Below, one piece after another: positions 63,294 through 64,000 of a stretch of 64,000 bases of DNA. The stretch covers positions 323,893 to 387,892 of the forward strand of contig NW_005194698.1 of assembly GCF_000372725.1 (NCBI RefSeq), in the 5' to 3' direction. The DNA comes from Emiliania huxleyi CCMP1516 (taxonomy: Eukaryota > Haptophyta > Isochrysidales > Noelaerhabdaceae). The position numbers and the translations under genes were made by a program. Each line of letters begins with the position of its first letter. The stretch's first letter is position 1. The notes below the pieces were generated by a model. That model did not search any database, was not told the origin of the DNA, and was given only the letters and a program-made list of their open reading frames with translations.

Positions 63294-63981
63294 TCACACC
63301 ATCGCCGCGGCCCGATCCTTGATCGCTTTGAGTTGCTTTTGCGTTGGCTTCGGGACCGTCGGGCGGCCCACCGACCCATTGCCGTTGATGTCCAAGCCCG
63401 TCGCGCTCTCGATCTTGTTCATCACGCTGGACAAGAAGCCGCCCTCCCCCACAGTCTCCTTTGGTTTGTTCGTGTCTGATTCGTAGCTGAAGGCGCGGGA
63501 CGCAACGCCATGCTTGGGCCTGGACCAGCGGAGCCAGATGATGCCGATGAGAAAGCACCACATCGCACCGCCAAGATGCTCATCGCCGACTGTTGGATTG
63601 TGAGAGAGCCAGGCCATGGCGCCTGCAAAGTTCCAGAGCCCGAGCGCAAAGAATGCGGCCGCAAAAGCAACGCTACACTTTGAGACGCCCGCAAAGTAAG
63701 CCCCGACGCTCGGCATGATCTCAGGGGCCCCGCTAAGAGGGCCACCGATCATCACGAAGGCGACCTATTCACGCGGCGGAACGATGTGATTGTAAAGCGA
63801 CGGTCTTGACGGTGCAAGTCCTCCTGATGTTCACAAAGAAGAGCAGGAGACACTCGACCCGGAGTTGCATGAACATCGCATTCACGTGCGCCAGGAGGAA
63901 CTCAAACATCGCCGTTGCGGGGAGCGCCTGACTCATGTAGAGCTCTAGCGAGACGTGTCCGCACGAGTTGTTCTTGCCCAC
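63294..63981 (-). CDS. multi-pass membrane protein, 5' end outside window
   Basis: The upstream exon (from beyond 64000 to about 63828) encodes VSLELYMSQALPATAMFEFL and VECLLLFFVNIRR. A short intron ends at GAATAG and the next exon (about 63768 to 63294) continues VAFVMIGGPLSGAPEIMPSV, then VAFAAAFFALGLWNFAGAMA and MWCFLIGIIWLRW. The tail holds SVMNKIESATGLDINGNGSV, a single calcium-loop-like stretch, and ends in a Lys-rich helix. At least three membrane segments are visible. Family not recognised. The reading frame joins in phase 0 across the intron. Confidence 0.6.
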
Positions 63982-64000
63982 CTCGTAGGGCTCAGTGGTG

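Overview
The window is nuclear DNA of a eukaryotic alga. It is very GC-rich, most genes carry spliceosomal introns, and two genes encode fucoxanthin-chlorophyll a/c light-harvesting proteins. A haptophyte (prymnesiophyte) is the best guess. That is inference from the light-harvesting proteins, the base composition and the intron style; a pelagophyte or other chlorophyll-c alga is not excluded. A run of exactly 100 Ns (8248-8347) shows it is a draft scaffold. I saw no convincing tRNA, rRNA or CRISPR locus.

Layout. 1-2.7 kb: end of an RCC1-repeat gene, then decayed DNA. 2.85-6.8 kb: an ECD/SGT1 (ecdysoneless) homologue. 7.5-8.5 kb: a coiled-coil gene interrupted by the gap. 9.2-12.9 kb: an NPRL3 (GATOR1) homologue. 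13.3-14.5 kb: an intronless methylglyoxal synthase. 15-17.6 kb: a broken FkbM methyltransferase and a TIR element. 18-22.6 kb: an NHL/BTB gene, its decayed partial duplicate, a kinase fragment split by a 38-bp-TIR element, and a CPBP (CAAX-type) protease. 23.4-25.3 kb: a TLC-domain membrane protein and a SAM methyltransferase. 26-27 kb: repeats. 27.4-30.5 kb: an ARB2/FAM172 homologue. 30.5-34 kb: no confident gene. 34.3-39.7 kb: a fusion of a multi-pass (GPCR-like) domain to a phosphatidylinositol phosphate kinase. 40-45.8 kb: a membrane RING protein, two small ORFs and a ubiquitin-specific protease. 46.6-48.3 kb: a repeat with a nested insertion. 48.7-62.5 kb: a cupin/JmjC-like oxygenase, FCP copy 1, a periplasmic-binding-protein/LRR receptor-like gene, a Y-family DNA polymerase, and FCP copy 2 (inverted). 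63.3-64 kb: a partial membrane-protein gene.

The most unusual signal is in the introns. (1) Many are flanked by direct repeats of 13-34 bp, in which the end or start of an exon is duplicated on the other side of the intron. (2) A short palindromic motif (CTGTTCACAGC / GCTGTGAACAG) recurs in introns of four genes, oriented so that its AACAG end is the sense-strand 3' splice site; some copies are only about 30 nt long. (3) In the kinase fusion and the ARB2 gene these units have expanded into tandem arrays of 74 bp and 66 bp. (4) Other introns carry minisatellites whose units are nearly all 10 or 11 bp. Together this looks like active intron gain by introner-like insertions or short tandem duplications.

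Several genes also share an apparent core-promoter layout: paired CCAGT boxes about 10 bp apart, then an AAATTCTTTT initiator 50-100 nt upstream of the ATG.
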